Source: Lactobacillus sp. PV034 | GTDB taxonomy: Bacteria; Bacillota; Bacilli; Lactobacillales; Lactobacillaceae | DNA: 64,000 bases | Reading direction: 5' to 3' | NCBI RefSeq assembly: GCF_014522305.1 | Contig: NZ_CP041982.1 | Location: forward strand, 67,001 to 131,000 | Part shown: in pieces, positions 11,501 to 20,585 of the stretch | How the letters are laid out: each line of letters starts with the position of its first letter | Numbering within the stretch: position 1 is the first letter of the stretch | Notes under the pieces: model-generated | Told to the model about the DNA's origin: nothing | Databases searched by the model: none | Seen by the model: the letters and a program-made list of their open reading frames with translations, nothing else | Program-made: the position numbers and the translations under genes

Positions 11501-14500
11501 ATTAGTGAAACAGCTACTGATCTAGATTCTATCGCAAGTGTGGCCACCAGCAATGCATCAGTAGCGACTTCAGTAGCTACTGAATTGAGTAGCTATAGTA
11601 ATAGCTATCCAAACGGTATTACTGTTTCTGGATATCCGATTGGTATTAAGGGTAGTGTAAAGCCTGTTGAAACTAAGGTAGATTCTTTGTCTAGTGTAGC
11701 CGATAGTGTTGCTAGTTTGGCTGTAGGTCTATCAAATGTTGCTAGTTCAGCTCATGAAACAGCTGCACGGTTAAGTTATGCAGCTATTGATGAAAGTGCT
11801 ATGCATAGTGCTACCAGTGCAGCAGCTCAAAAGGCTAGTGATTTAACTGCTGCTATTGAAGCTTTAAGCCAGAATAATACTAGCGAGGCGGCTGCAAGTT
11901 TGAGTGCCGCTGCAAGCAGTAATACTGATTTTGCAAATATTGATAATCAAATTAATAATTTGGTACCAATTCTTGATAAAACTAGCACTTCAAGCCCAAT
12001 TGGGGGAGCCCAAAGTATTGCTAATGAAGCAAGTGCACTTGCAGGAATTGGTGAAGCTGCAAGCGCATTTGCAAAGAAGAAAGGGTTAGTCGCTGCGCAA
12101 ATCCTGCTCTTCGAAGTCCAAGTGGCAGCTGCTAAGGAAACAATTACAAGTGCTGCAAGTGCTGCAAGTAGTGCTCAAATTGCTGCTTCTAGTGCTACCG
12201 CTTCAGTAGCTACTAAAAGTAATGCAATTAGTCAATTAGTTGATCAGTATCCAGATCAATTAGCCTCTTATGCTAATTCAGCAAGTAGTGCATATAACAT
12301 CTCATCTACTGCAACTGGGGATGTTCCCAGTCAGGGGGCAAAAATTAATGCAGCTTCAAGTAGTGTTGCAAAGGCAACAAGGGTAGTACGTGAAGGTAAT
12401 AATAAAGCCAATGGTGCTATTACAAACGCTGCGAATGCTCTTGCTGGGGATGTTAATACGGCGAATGCAATGTATATAATGGCCCCTGATACAGCAGGCG
12501 CAATGCAATCGCCCTATTATCAGACTTTATATGAATCTATGGCAACTCTGCCTCAACAGTTGGCATCTTATGCTAGTGAGGTAAATGCAGTAACCAGTAG
12601 TGCTGCTGCTGCTCAGCTTGCAGCTTCAAGTGCTGAATCTGATGCGCAAAGAGCTAAGCAAGCAATTGCTGATATTGATTTAGCTTATGCAAGTGCAGCA
12701 TCTGCTTACATTGATCTTAAGTCGCAAGCAGCTTCAACTGCTGTTTCAAGTACAACTAGTTCAGCTAATGCGGCAAGTGCAGCAACCGGCAATGCTCAAG
12801 CTAACCAAGCTGCAGCAAGTTCAGCCGCATCCAATGCTAAGGATAGTGTATCTAGTGCAAATACTGAAATTGCTAGCGCAGCAACTAATTTAACTAGTTT
12901 AACTAATTTATCTAGTGCTAATGCTATTAATAAGGTTGTTGCTGATAATTTGAACAACGCTACTAAAGCTAAATCTAATGCAGATAGCTATGCCAAGGTA
13001 ATTGCGGATACTAGTGATCTTGCAAGCTCAGCTGCAAGTACTGCTGCTCGAGAGGCAAATAGTGCAGCCGCCGCAAGTAGCGCAGCTTCAACTGCTGCTA
13101 GTGCTGCTGCAAGTTACGCTGCTATTGTTGATAGTGCCAAGGCAACTGGTGATACTTCTCTAGCAAGTAGTGCTGCATCTCAAGCCCAAGCTCAAATTGC
13201 TAAGGCTAGTCAAGCAAACAGTGAAGCTCAAAGTGCAGCTAGTGCAGCCAGCGCTGCTCAATCTACTGCTAATGCAGCATTAACTACAATTGTAACTGCT
13301 CAAACTTCACTTACCAGTGAAGCAAATAAGATTGCTGATTACTTAAGTGCAGCTCAAACTAATGTAGAACAAGCAAGTGCTGCCAGCTTGGCTGCAAGTC
13401 AAGCAAATTCAGGAGCAATTGCAGACAAGACAAATACTGATCAAACTCAAACTGATATTAATAGTGCTGCTAGCGATGTTAAGACCGCAAGTAGTGCTGC
13501 AAATTCTAGCGCAAGTGAAGCTGATTCATATTCTAAGAGCGCAGCGAGTCAAGCAGCTTCATTAGCTACTGATCTTACTTCTTACTCAGATAATCCAATT
13601 GTAGTTAGTGCAGCCAGTGCTGCTAAGAGTTTAGCTACCGTTTCAAGTACAGCTGCAAGCAATGCTGCTGACCAAGCACAAACTGCTAAAGATTTAGCCT
13701 CAACTGCTGATTCATTAACTGCTGCTGCAAGTACTGCAGCAGCTAATGCAAGTAGTGCAGCCAGTGCAGCAAGTAGCGCAAATAATGCTGCAAGCAGCTA
13801 TGCTGCTTTAGGTAATATTGCCAAGGCGCAATTAGCAGCCAGTGCTGCTAGTGCAGCCAGTGAAGCCGCAAGCACTGCCGCAAGTACCGCAGCAAGTTTA
13901 TTATCAGATGCTAAGAAGACTTCTGAAAGTGCATCTAGCGCCGCAAGTGCTGCTGACAAGTTTGCTAGTGCTGCAAAGGTCGCTGCTGTAACTGCTTCTG
14001 TTGCAGCTAGTGATGCAGATCGAGCAATTTTAGCAGAAAGTTATGCAAGTAATGCTGCAAGTCAAGCTAGCCAAGCACAATCAAGTGCCGCAAGTACCGC
14101 AGCAAGCTCAACTGCAGTTTCATCAAGTGCTTCTCAAGCAACTGATTCAAGAAGCCAAGCTACCAATACTGCATCAAGTGCTGGCAAGAATTCAGATGAC
14201 GCTACGAGCACAGCAGGTGAAGTAGCCTCAATGGCAAGTGCACACCCAACTAACTCATTAGTTGCGAGTTCTGCCACCAGAGCAAGTGATGATTCTGAAG
14301 TTGCAAGTAGTGCGGCTACTAAGGCAAGCAGTGCCGCTGATGTAGCAAGTTCAGCTGCTCAAGATGCTGCAACTCAAAGTACAGCTGCAACTGCAGCCAG
14401 TGAAGCCGCAAGTAGCGCAGCCGCCAAAGCCTCAAGTGCCGCAAGTGAAGCTGCAAGTTTTGCTAAAGAAGGAAATGTCAGTGCCGCAAGTAGTGCTGCT

Positions 14501-17500
14501 AGCGTGGCTTCAGCAGCTAATTCAGATGCAGCAAAAGTTTCTAGTGCTGCAATTAGTGCTAGTGAAGCCGCAAGTCTTGCTAACTCAATTGCTTCGAGTG
14601 CCGCAAGTGAAGCAGCTTCATACCAAGCTATTGCTTCAAGTGCAGCTAGTGATGCAGAAATTGCTAAGAGTGAAGCAAGTGATGCAATTATCGGGGAAAG
14701 TGCTGCAAGTCAGGCTAGTGAAGAAGCTAAATTAGCCAATACCGCTTCAACTGCAGTTAACTCATACGAAGTAGTTGCAAGTAGCGCTGCTAGTGTTGCA
14801 AGAGATTACAACAGTAACGCAAATAGCGCATCTAGTTCAGTTGCTCATACTGCTGAAGATACTAAAGCTATTGCTGATTCAGTAGCCTCAATGGCAAGTG
14901 AACATGCAAGTAATGAAGTAGTATCTAGTGCCGCCGCCAAAGCCTCAAGTGCAGCAACTGCTGCAAGTTCAGCTGCAAGTAGTGCTGCTAGTGTAGCAGC
15001 TTATGTAAGCTCAATTACTACTGATGCCGCAACACAAAGCTCAATTGCGGCTGACCAAGATCACGTTGCTAGTGAACAAGCAAAACTTGCAAATAGTGCT
15101 GCAAGCGCTGCTGATGCTGCGTATAAGGCAAGCGATGCTAGTGCAGCAGTAAGTTTAGCCGCTGTAGCTAGTGCCGCTAAGAGTGCTGAAGCAGTTGCTT
15201 CAAGTGCCGCAAGTCAAGCTCTTGTAGATGAAAGTGAAGCAAATAAATCAATTGCAACTCTTAATAGCTATGCTCAAGAGGCTTTGAACTTTGAAAGCCA
15301 AGCTAGTGCTGCTAAGAGTGAAGCAATTGATAATCTCACAAAAGATAGCATAGCGGACTCAATTGCAAGTGGTGCAGCCAGTGCAGCTAACTCTTCTTCA
15401 ATTAAAACAAGTGATTATGCAAGTTCAGCTGCTGTTTCATCTAGTGCAGCTCAAACTGAAGCTAACAAAGCTAGTCAGTCTACTAGTTCAGCAACAAATA
15501 TTGCTAGTGAAGCAAGTAGTACTTCTAGCGATGTGAGTTCAATGGCTTCAGCTCATCCTACTAACTCATTAGTTGCAAGTGCAGCTGTAGTTGCCAATAG
15601 TGCCGCTAAGAAAGCAAGCAGTGCTGCTAGTGCAGCAAGTGTAGCCAAGAGCAATGCTGATTCAGCAAGTAGTATGGCAAGTTCAGCTTATGAAGATGCA
15701 AAATCAGCAGATACTGTTGCTAAAAGTGCTGCTAGTGCAGCAAATAAAGCTAAGAGTGAAGCAGATGCCGCTTCTGCAGCTGGTAATGTGTCAGCTGCCA
15801 ATAGCGCTGCAAGTTTAGCTAGAAGTGCAGCGAGTGTAGCAAAGAGCGCAGAAAGTGCAGCTCAAGCTGCAGCTAGAAAAGCAAGTAGTGCTGCAAGTAT
15901 TGCAAGTCAAGCAGCGACTGCTGCTAGTTCAACAGCTGATATTGCTAGCCAAGCATCTACGGCTGCCAGTGTAGCCAAGAGTGAGGCGATTGAAGCAATC
16001 AGAGGTGAAAGTGCTGCTAGTGCCGCAAGTTCTTCAGCGAGCGATGCTGAGACAGCTCATACTAGTGCAAGTTCAGATGAAAGTGCAGCAAGCAGTGCTG
16101 CTAGTGCAGCAGGAAGCTACAGTGATATTGCTTCAGAAGGTGCTAGCGCAGCTGCAAGTTCATCAAGTCACGCAAGTGAAACAGCTAGTGAAGTAGCTTC
16201 ATTAGCAAGTGACCATCCAACTAACTCGGTTGTAGCCAGTGCCGCAGAAAAAGCTTCAAGTGCAGCTAGTTCTGCCCAAAGTGCTGCAGATGTTGCAAGT
16301 AGTGCTTCAGCAGTAGCTTCAAATGCTGCAAGTGATGCTGTAATTCAACGCTCAACTGCTAGTGAACAGGAAAAAGCAGCAAGTGAACAAGCAAGCATTG
16401 CTAACTCCTTAGCTAGCGCAGCTGATAGTGCTTATAAAGCAAGTGATGCTGATAAGGCTGAAAGCTTAGCTAGTCAAGCTTCCGAAGCTGCAAGGCTTGC
16501 AAGCTCAGCAGCTAGTGCAGCTTCAAATGCTGCAAGTCAAGCAATTAGCGATGAAGAAACTGCTAAGAGTGCAGCATCTGTTGCTAAGAGTGCTGCTGAT
16601 GATGCCGCAAAATTTGATGATGAATCGACTAAGGCCAAGAGTGAAGCAGAGGACAACCTGAACCAAGGTAGTGATTCTGTTGATAGTGCTAGCGCCTCAT
16701 CAAGTGCAGCATCTAGCTCAGCTGATCAAACAAGTTCATATGCAAGCATTGCAAGTAGTGCTGCAAGTTCAGCAGGTTCAGATGAAAGTGCAGCATCAAC
16801 TTCAACTAGTGAGGCAAGTTCTTCAGCAAGTCATGCAGGCGATACTGCCAGTGAAGTAGCCTCAATGGCCAGTGAACATTCAGATAATTCACTTGTATCT
16901 AGTGCTGCCGAAAAAGCATCAAGTGCTGCGAGCCTTGCTTCAAGTGCCGCAGATACAGCATCCAGTGCCACAAGCGATGCGTCAGAAGCTGCAAGTTCAG
17001 CAAGCGACGAATACAAGAAGGCCAGTGAAGCAGATTCAATAGCTAAGAGTGCAGCAAGTGAGGCATCAGTTGCCAAAAGTGAAGCGGAAAGTGCCGCTGC
17101 AGCAGGTGACACTAGTGCAGCAAGTTCTGCTGCAGAAAAGGCCTCAAGTGCCGCTTCTGTTGCCAAGAGTGCCGAAAGTGCTGCAAGTAGTGCAGCTTCA
17201 ACAGCTCAAAGTGAGGCTAGTGTAGCAAGTAGTGCAGCCAGTGTAGCTAGCGAAATGGCTAAAAAGGCCAGTGAAGCAGATAGTATTGCAACAGATGCTA
17301 AAAGTGCAGCTAGTGATGCAATTACTGGTGAAAACTCAGCAAGTCAAGCAAGTGAAGATGCTAAGAGTGCCGACGTTTCTCATACTAATGCAGCTTCCTA
17401 CGAAAGCATCGCAAGTAGTGCAGCCAGTGCCGCAGGTAGCTACAGCAATATTGCTTCAGAAAATGCTAGCGCCGCATCAAGTTCAGCAAGCAATGCAAGT

Positions 17501-20347
17501 GATACTGCTAGTGAAGTAGCTTCAATGGCCAGTGAACATTCTGCTAACTCTGCTGTTGCCAGTGCCGCAGAAAAGGCTTCAAGTGCTGCAAGCAGTGCTA
17601 AATCAGCTGCAGATCTTGCAAATAGTGCAGCTAGTGTTGCAAGTAGCGCTGCTAGTGATGCGGTAGATCAACATGCTAAAGCCTCAGAAGCTGATCAACT
17701 AGCTTCAAGTGCAGCCAGCGTTGCTAATAGTGCAGCTGATGAAGCTGATAGTTATGCTAAAGCTGGTAATACCAGTGCAGCAAGTAGTGCAGCCAGTGTA
17801 GCTAGTGCCGCAAGTTCAGCAGCCAAGAGTGCAGAACAAGCTGCTTCAAGTGCTGCAAGTCAAGCAATTGAAGATGAAAAGAAGGCTTCAGAGGCTGCAA
17901 GCATCGCCAAGAGCGCTGCTGATGATGCAACTAACTTTGATAGTGAAGCAACGAAGGCTAAGAGTGAAGCAGAAGACAACTTGAACCAAGGTAGTAATTC
18001 TGTTGATAGTGCTAGTGCATCTGCAAGTGCCGCATCAAGTTCAGCTGATAAGACTAGTTCATATGCAAGCATCGCAAGTAGTGCTGCTAGCGCAGCAAGT
18101 TCAGATGAAAGTGCTGCTTCGACGTCAACTAGTGCCGCAAGTTCTTCAGCAAGTCATGCAAGCAAGACTGCTAGTGAAGTAGCCTCAATGGCCAGTGAAC
18201 ATTCAGATAATTCACTTGTATCAAGTGCCGCAGAAAAGGCCTCAAGTGCTGCTAGCCTTGCTTCAAGTGCCGCAGATACAGCATCCAGTGCCACAAGCGA
18301 TGCGTCAGAAGCTGCAAGTTCAGCAAGTGATGAATACAAGAAGGCTAGCGAAGCAGATTCAATGGCCAAGAGTGCAGCTAGTGAAGCTTCAATTGCTAAA
18401 AGTGAAGCTGAAAGTGCTGCAGCAGCCGGTGACACTAGTGCCGCAAGTTCAGCCGCAGAAAAGGCAAGTAGTGCCGCTTCTGTTGCCAAGAGTGCCGAAA
18501 GTGCTGCAAGTACTGCAGCTTCAACAGCTCAAAGTCAAGCTAGTGTAGCAAGCAGTGCTGCTAGCGTCGCTAGTGAAATGGCAAAAATTGCTAGTGAAGC
18601 TGATGAAGAAGCATCTGATGCTAAGGATGAAGCCAGCGATGCTATCAAGGCATCTGATGCCGCCAGTCATGCCAATGAAGACGCACAAAGTGCGGAAAGT
18701 TCCCATACTGACACTAGTTCATACGCAAGTATTGCAAGTAGTGCTGCCAGTGCTGCGGGTAGCTACAACAGCATTGCTTCAGAAAATGCTAGCGCCGCAT
18801 CAAGTTCAGCAAGCCATGCAAGTGATACTGCCAGTGAAGTAGCCTCAATGGCCAGTGACTATCCAAATAATTCAGTTGTTGCGAGCGCTGCAAAAAAAGC
18901 CTCAAGTGCTGCAAGCAGTGCCAAGAGTGCAGCAAACGTTGCAAGTAGCGCAGCTAAAACTGCAAGTAGTGTTGCCAGCGATGCAAGCAAGCAACGTGAA
19001 AAAGCAGCTAAAGCTGATCAAGATGCTTCAACTGCCGCAAGTCTTGCTAATGCTGCTGCTAGTGCTGCGTCAAGTTATGCTAAAGAGGGAAATGCTAGCG
19101 CCGCTCAAAAGGCCACTGATATTGCAAGTAGTGCTAGTGCCGCTGCTAAGCGTGCAGAAGATGTAGCAAGCAGTGCTGCTAGCCAAGCAATTGAAGATGA
19201 AAAGAAGGCTTCGCAAGCTGCAAGTCTAGCCAAAAGTGCCGCTGATGAAGCTGCTAAGTTTGATAGTGAAGCAACTAAGGCTAAGAGTGAAGCTGAAGAT
19301 AACTTAAAACAAGAAAGTGATGCTATTAAGACTGCAAGTAGTGCCGCAAGTGCCGCAAGCAGCTCTTCCGATAAAGTTAGTTCGTATGCAAGCATTGCAA
19401 GTAGTGCTGCCAGTTCTGCTGGTTTAGATCAGAGCGTTGCAGCTACTTCAACTAGTGCTGCAAGTAGTTCAGCAAGTCATGCAGGCAATACTGCCAGTGA
19501 AGTAGCTTCAATGGCATCTGAGTATGCAGGTAATTCGGCTGTCTCAAGCGCTGCTTCAAAGGCAAGTAGTGCCGCTAGTCTAGCCAAAAGTGCCGCCTCA
19601 ACTGCTGCTAGTGCGGCTAGTGATGCTTCAAATGCTGCAAGTTTGGCGAGTGAAGAATACAAGAAGGCCAGTGAAGCAGATTCAGTGGCCAAGAGTGCTG
19701 CTAGTGCTGCCTCAACTGCAAAGAGCCTAGCTTCAAGTGCCGCTACCGCTGGAGATCTGAGTGCCGCAAGCAATGCTGCCAGTTTAGCAAGTAGTGCAGC
19801 TAGCGTAGCTTTAAGTGCTGAAAGTGTAGCAAGTTCTGCCGCTTCAACAGCACAAAGTCAAGCTAGTGTAGCAAGCAGTGCCGCTAGTGTCGCAAGCGAA
19901 ATGGCTAAAAAAGCAAGTGAAGCAGATAGTATCGTAAATGTAGCTAAGAGTGAAGCCAGTGCTGCTATTGAACAAGCAAAATCAGAAGCTGATCAATCAA
20001 CTTCAAGTGTAGATTCCAGTGCTGCAAGTTCAGCTGAATCTGAAGCAACTTCGAGTGCCGATTCAAGCGCAAGCTCAAGTGCCGCTTCAGATACTGCTTC
20101 AAGTGCTGAGAATGTAAGTTCTGTCAGTGAAGCTGATACTAAACCAAGTGCAGAAAGTATCACTGTTTCAGGAACAGATAAGACTGCTGCTACAGCTAAC
20201 AAGCACCAGAATGAACACCGCTTACCTCAAACAGGTGTTGGTCAAAATGATCACACTGCTGGTATGCTCGGAATCTTAATTGCAAGTATTGGAAGTTTAT
20301 TAGGACTTGCCGGTGCAAGCAAACGCAGAAAAGATAAGGATCAATAA
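8501..20347 (+). CDS. Giant Ala/Ser-rich repeat surface adhesin, LPQTG-anchored
   Basis: A 3948-residue cell-wall protein. It opens with a YSIRK-type signal (FSLRKLSVGLASVMIGSFFF) and a likely cleavage after VHA near residue 43. Residues about 160-620 are Asn/Thr/Gly-rich strands (VTINGNGHTISFGNAYLDI and similar) suggesting a right-handed beta-solenoid binding region. About 650-750 looks like an Ig-like domain (GTTNANGYVTVHYYNG). From about 752 to 3880 runs the Ala/Ser stalk, then LPQTG near 3908, a hydrophobic segment and KRRKDKDQ for sortase A. I chose ATG 8501 over 8495 because AGGGG at 8488-8492 is 8 bases ahead. gtfA/gtfB upstream make it a likely O-glycosylated SRRP, though its signal is not the accessory-Sec type. 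Confidence 0.92.
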   Translation: MSRKDLHKKDVFSLRKLSVGLASVMIGSFFFLSHDTDLVHADELKEPESAAVDQATLDAAGELANDTHLTNKISQQSEATTASEAATANSVSTASAEISMASSSSQSASSASESKEADELAHNEVSKNRSAEVHTVQVNTASLLATKAGTDSAALAQLGESKVTTPASNATAVANASEFVNAITNTSAAIIDVTSNIDLSSQSTLTVSSDAALRDVTINGNGHTISFGNAYLDIKSKDDQKLTISGATITGSNTNGIVSMDSGNNASVKFDDVTYTGTGLVNNTNTNVVFSGTNNITTNKNVYSVNAKSVTVQDGSNTTISASAGAISVPANTTGINVAGDLTLHRTGSTALSAGTGFVDASSPINITGNGKVDVEFDKVAGLTSKMGGIYIHNGADLNIKDNGSLTLNNNDSTTLDTTVINVANSGDTNINVLDNGSLNMKGSVNQSVIYFQGNGNLRVNGEKATVNIDVTGKAASRVFDLKTGNGIYVNNGGTFDIAYENNSGNGYNVIYAAAGTVLSFGNNSNVKLTSSGKNSTNLLGGKGAATITIYRPDSVVFDVQGSGAIISGLGGDINAHYVEMKNSANSDWSSAYKDADYNISKKSATTLGETNTDTTAGNSLLASLNNGKYFAFGTPDMHNAITLDDSSKITDQTKTLTGTTNANGYVTVHYYNGSDNNTAVNGLTYGLAAPGETSSDFVVKADANGKWSIDLTNAPLTAGSVIVVESMSQFTPAFATAYVASADSTYTDFSQYVDNANSIASIATSQASQADLSSATAELASAASVATSISDFDQQITNSIPTIGPDSSYTLTGFPPAAVQNNMASLALLAGGYDEEGNDVNPVASEVTTSLASAATAASSASSTAARIASAVAKYNSAAKPVMDAASQGSVAASAALQELNYSLAASQANAANNSTLGNSATSTANSYAAIASANATAAAKAGSLSSSAASLAKSLSDNIQSDVNSVASYAKDTISSVQSAQSQYLSAASTATSLTAEIISETATDLDSIASVATSNASVATSVATELSSYSNSYPNGITVSGYPIGIKGSVKPVETKVDSLSSVADSVASLAVGLSNVASSAHETAARLSYAAIDESAMHSATSAAAQKASDLTAAIEALSQNNTSEAAASLSAAASSNTDFANIDNQINNLVPILDKTSTSSPIGGAQSIANEASALAGIGEAASAFAKKKGLVAAQILLFEVQVAAAKETITSAASAASSAQIAASSATASVATKSNAISQLVDQYPDQLASYANSASSAYNISSTATGDVPSQGAKINAASSSVAKATRVVREGNNKANGAITNAANALAGDVNTANAMYIMAPDTAGAMQSPYYQTLYESMATLPQQLASYASEVNAVTSSAAAAQLAASSAESDAQRAKQAIADIDLAYASAASAYIDLKSQAASTAVSSTTSSANAASAATGNAQANQAAASSAASNAKDSVSSANTEIASAATNLTSLTNLSSANAINKVVADNLNNATKAKSNADSYAKVIADTSDLASSAASTAAREANSAAAASSAASTAASAAASYAAIVDSAKATGDTSLASSAASQAQAQIAKASQANSEAQSAASAASAAQSTANAALTTIVTAQTSLTSEANKIADYLSAAQTNVEQASAASLAASQANSGAIADKTNTDQTQTDINSAASDVKTASSAANSSASEADSYSKSAASQAASLATDLTSYSDNPIVVSAASAAKSLATVSSTAASNAADQAQTAKDLASTADSLTAAASTAAANASSAASAASSANNAASSYAALGNIAKAQLAASAASAASEAASTAASTAASLLSDAKKTSESASSAASAADKFASAAKVAAVTASVAASDADRAILAESYASNAASQASQAQSSAASTAASSTAVSSSASQATDSRSQATNTASSAGKNSDDATSTAGEVASMASAHPTNSLVASSATRASDDSEVASSAATKASSAADVASSAAQDAATQSTAATAASEAASSAAAKASSAASEAASFAKEGNVSAASSAASVASAANSDAAKVSSAAISASEAASLANSIASSAASEAASYQAIASSAASDAEIAKSEASDAIIGESAASQASEEAKLANTASTAVNSYEVVASSAASVARDYNSNANSASSSVAHTAEDTKAIADSVASMASEHASNEVVSSAAAKASSAATAASSAASSAASVAAYVSSITTDAATQSSIAADQDHVASEQAKLANSAASAADAAYKASDASAAVSLAAVASAAKSAEAVASSAASQALVDESEANKSIATLNSYAQEALNFESQASAAKSEAIDNLTKDSIADSIASGAASAANSSSIKTSDYASSAAVSSSAAQTEANKASQSTSSATNIASEASSTSSDVSSMASAHPTNSLVASAAVVANSAAKKASSAASAASVAKSNADSASSMASSAYEDAKSADTVAKSAASAANKAKSEADAASAAGNVSAANSAASLARSAASVAKSAESAAQAAARKASSAASIASQAATAASSTADIASQASTAASVAKSEAIEAIRGESAASAASSSASDAETAHTSASSDESAASSAASAAGSYSDIASEGASAAASSSSHASETASEVASLASDHPTNSVVASAAEKASSAASSAQSAADVASSASAVASNAASDAVIQRSTASEQEKAASEQASIANSLASAADSAYKASDADKAESLASQASEAARLASSAASAASNAASQAISDEETAKSAASVAKSAADDAAKFDDESTKAKSEAEDNLNQGSDSVDSASASSSAASSSADQTSSYASIASSAASSAGSDESAASTSTSEASSSASHAGDTASEVASMASEHSDNSLVSSAAEKASSAASLASSAADTASSATSDASEAASSASDEYKKASEADSIAKSAASEASVAKSEAESAAAAGDTSAASSAAEKASSAASVAKSAESAASSAASTAQSEASVASSAASVASEMAKKASEADSIATDAKSAASDAITGENSASQASEDAKSADVSHTNAASYESIASSAASAAGSYSNIASENASAASSSASNASDTASEVASMASEHSANSAVASAAEKASSAASSAKSAADLANSAASVASSAASDAVDQHAKASEADQLASSAASVANSAADEADSYAKAGNTSAASSAASVASAASSAAKSAEQAASSAASQAIEDEKKASEAASIAKSAADDATNFDSEATKAKSEAEDNLNQGSNSVDSASASASAASSSADKTSSYASIASSAASAASSDESAASTSTSAASSSASHASKTASEVASMASEHSDNSLVSSAAEKASSAASLASSAADTASSATSDASEAASSASDEYKKASEADSMAKSAASEASIAKSEAESAAAAGDTSAASSAAEKASSAASVAKSAESAASTAASTAQSQASVASSAASVASEMAKIASEADEEASDAKDEASDAIKASDAASHANEDAQSAESSHTDTSSYASIASSAASAAGSYNSIASENASAASSSASHASDTASEVASMASDYPNNSVVASAAKKASSAASSAKSAANVASSAAKTASSVASDASKQREKAAKADQDASTAASLANAAASAASSYAKEGNASAAQKATDIASSASAAAKRAEDVASSAASQAIEDEKKASQAASLAKSAADEAAKFDSEATKAKSEAEDNLKQESDAIKTASSAASAASSSSDKVSSYASIASSAASSAGLDQSVAATSTSAASSSASHAGNTASEVASMASEYAGNSAVSSAASKASSAASLAKSAASTAASAASDASNAASLASEEYKKASEADSVAKSAASAASTAKSLASSAATAGDLSAASNAASLASSAASVALSAESVASSAASTAQSQASVASSAASVASEMAKKASEADSIVNVAKSEASAAIEQAKSEADQSTSSVDSSAASSAESEATSSADSSASSSAASDTASSAENVSSVSEADTKPSAESITVSGTDKTAATANKHQNEHRLPQTGVGQNDHTAGMLGILIASIGSLLGLAGASKRRKDKDQ
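10755..20140 (+). repeat. Ala/Ser-rich coding repeat region of the adhesin stalk
   Basis: Over 9 kb of degenerate short units such as SSAASxAS, ASEAAS and KSAAS, with Lys/Glu/Asp placed at intervals. The low-complexity DNA leaves long open frames on both strands. Up to about 14.2 kb the units are divergent; from there on they are organised into long ordered modules (see the next entry). Confidence 0.95.
14227..20140 (+). repeat. Higher-order tandem repeat, 1323-bp period built of two ~220-codon modules
   Basis: The marker encoding VASMAS (or VASLAS) recurs at 14227, 14887, 15538, 16198, 16861, 17521, 18184, 18844 and 19507. The spacings are 660, 651, 660, 663, 660, 663, 660, 663. Alternate modules match best: the module at 16861 and the one at 18184 are nearly identical over hundreds of bases, both continuing into SDEYKKASEADS and AAGDTSAASSAAEK. 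Modules at 16198, 17521 and 18844 share a different content. All spacings are multiples of three, so modules can be gained or lost in frame. Confidence 0.93.
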
Positions 20348-20360
20348 ATTAATTGATTGA

Positions 20361-20400
20361 TAAAAGGAGTACTAACTTAAGTGGAAGTACTCCTTTTTCT
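20361..20400 (+). terminator. Terminator after the adhesin gene
   Basis: AAAGGAGTACT at about 20363 pairs with AGTACTCCTTTTT at 20386-20398, followed by T-rich DNA. Confidence 0.85.
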
Positions 20401-20410
20401 ATAAATTATC

Positions 20411-20439
20411 TTGACGCTTATCTAACGAATAGGTATAAT
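20411..20439 (+). promoter_or_regulatory. Promoter of the infC operon
   Basis: TTGACG (20411-20416) and TATAAT (20434-20439) with an ideal 17-base spacer; the best-looking promoter in the window. Confidence 0.85.
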
Positions 20440-20445
20440 ATTGTA

Positions 20446-20556
20446 GTTGAGAACAAGAAGAAGCACCCGCTTCTCGCCTAAGTGCATAACCTCTAGGCTA
20501 ATCGATAATATCTGTTGATTAAAAGCGGGCGTTAACTTTGCCCGCTTTTTTCTTGT
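20446..20556 (+). promoter_or_regulatory. L20-type leader of infC-rpmI-rplT with terminator
   Basis: The leader ends in a Rho-independent hairpin, AAGCGGGC (20523-20530) with GCCCGCTTTTTT (from 20540). An upstream CCCGCTT (20466-20472) is complementary to AAGCGGG (20523-20529) and could form an antiterminator. This fits the ribosomal-protein L20 autoregulatory leader of Bacillus, where L20 binding lets the terminator form. The pairing is seen; control by L20 is inferred. Confidence 0.75.
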
Positions 20557-20585
20557 CCTCGAAATTAACATGGAGGTGAATACTT

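Noticed and set aside
14227..20140. Regular repeats considered as a CRISPR array.
   Set aside because: The repeats are inside an open coding frame, units are hundreds of bases long and no unique spacers or cas genes are present.
10979..20202. Many long open frames on the reverse strand and in other forward frames within the adhesin gene (for example 16831-17166 and 18154-18489 reverse).
   Set aside because: They are by-products of GCT/AGT/GCA-rich repeats, consist of Ala/Leu/Ser-only sequence, repeat with the 1323-bp period and lack ribosome-binding sites.
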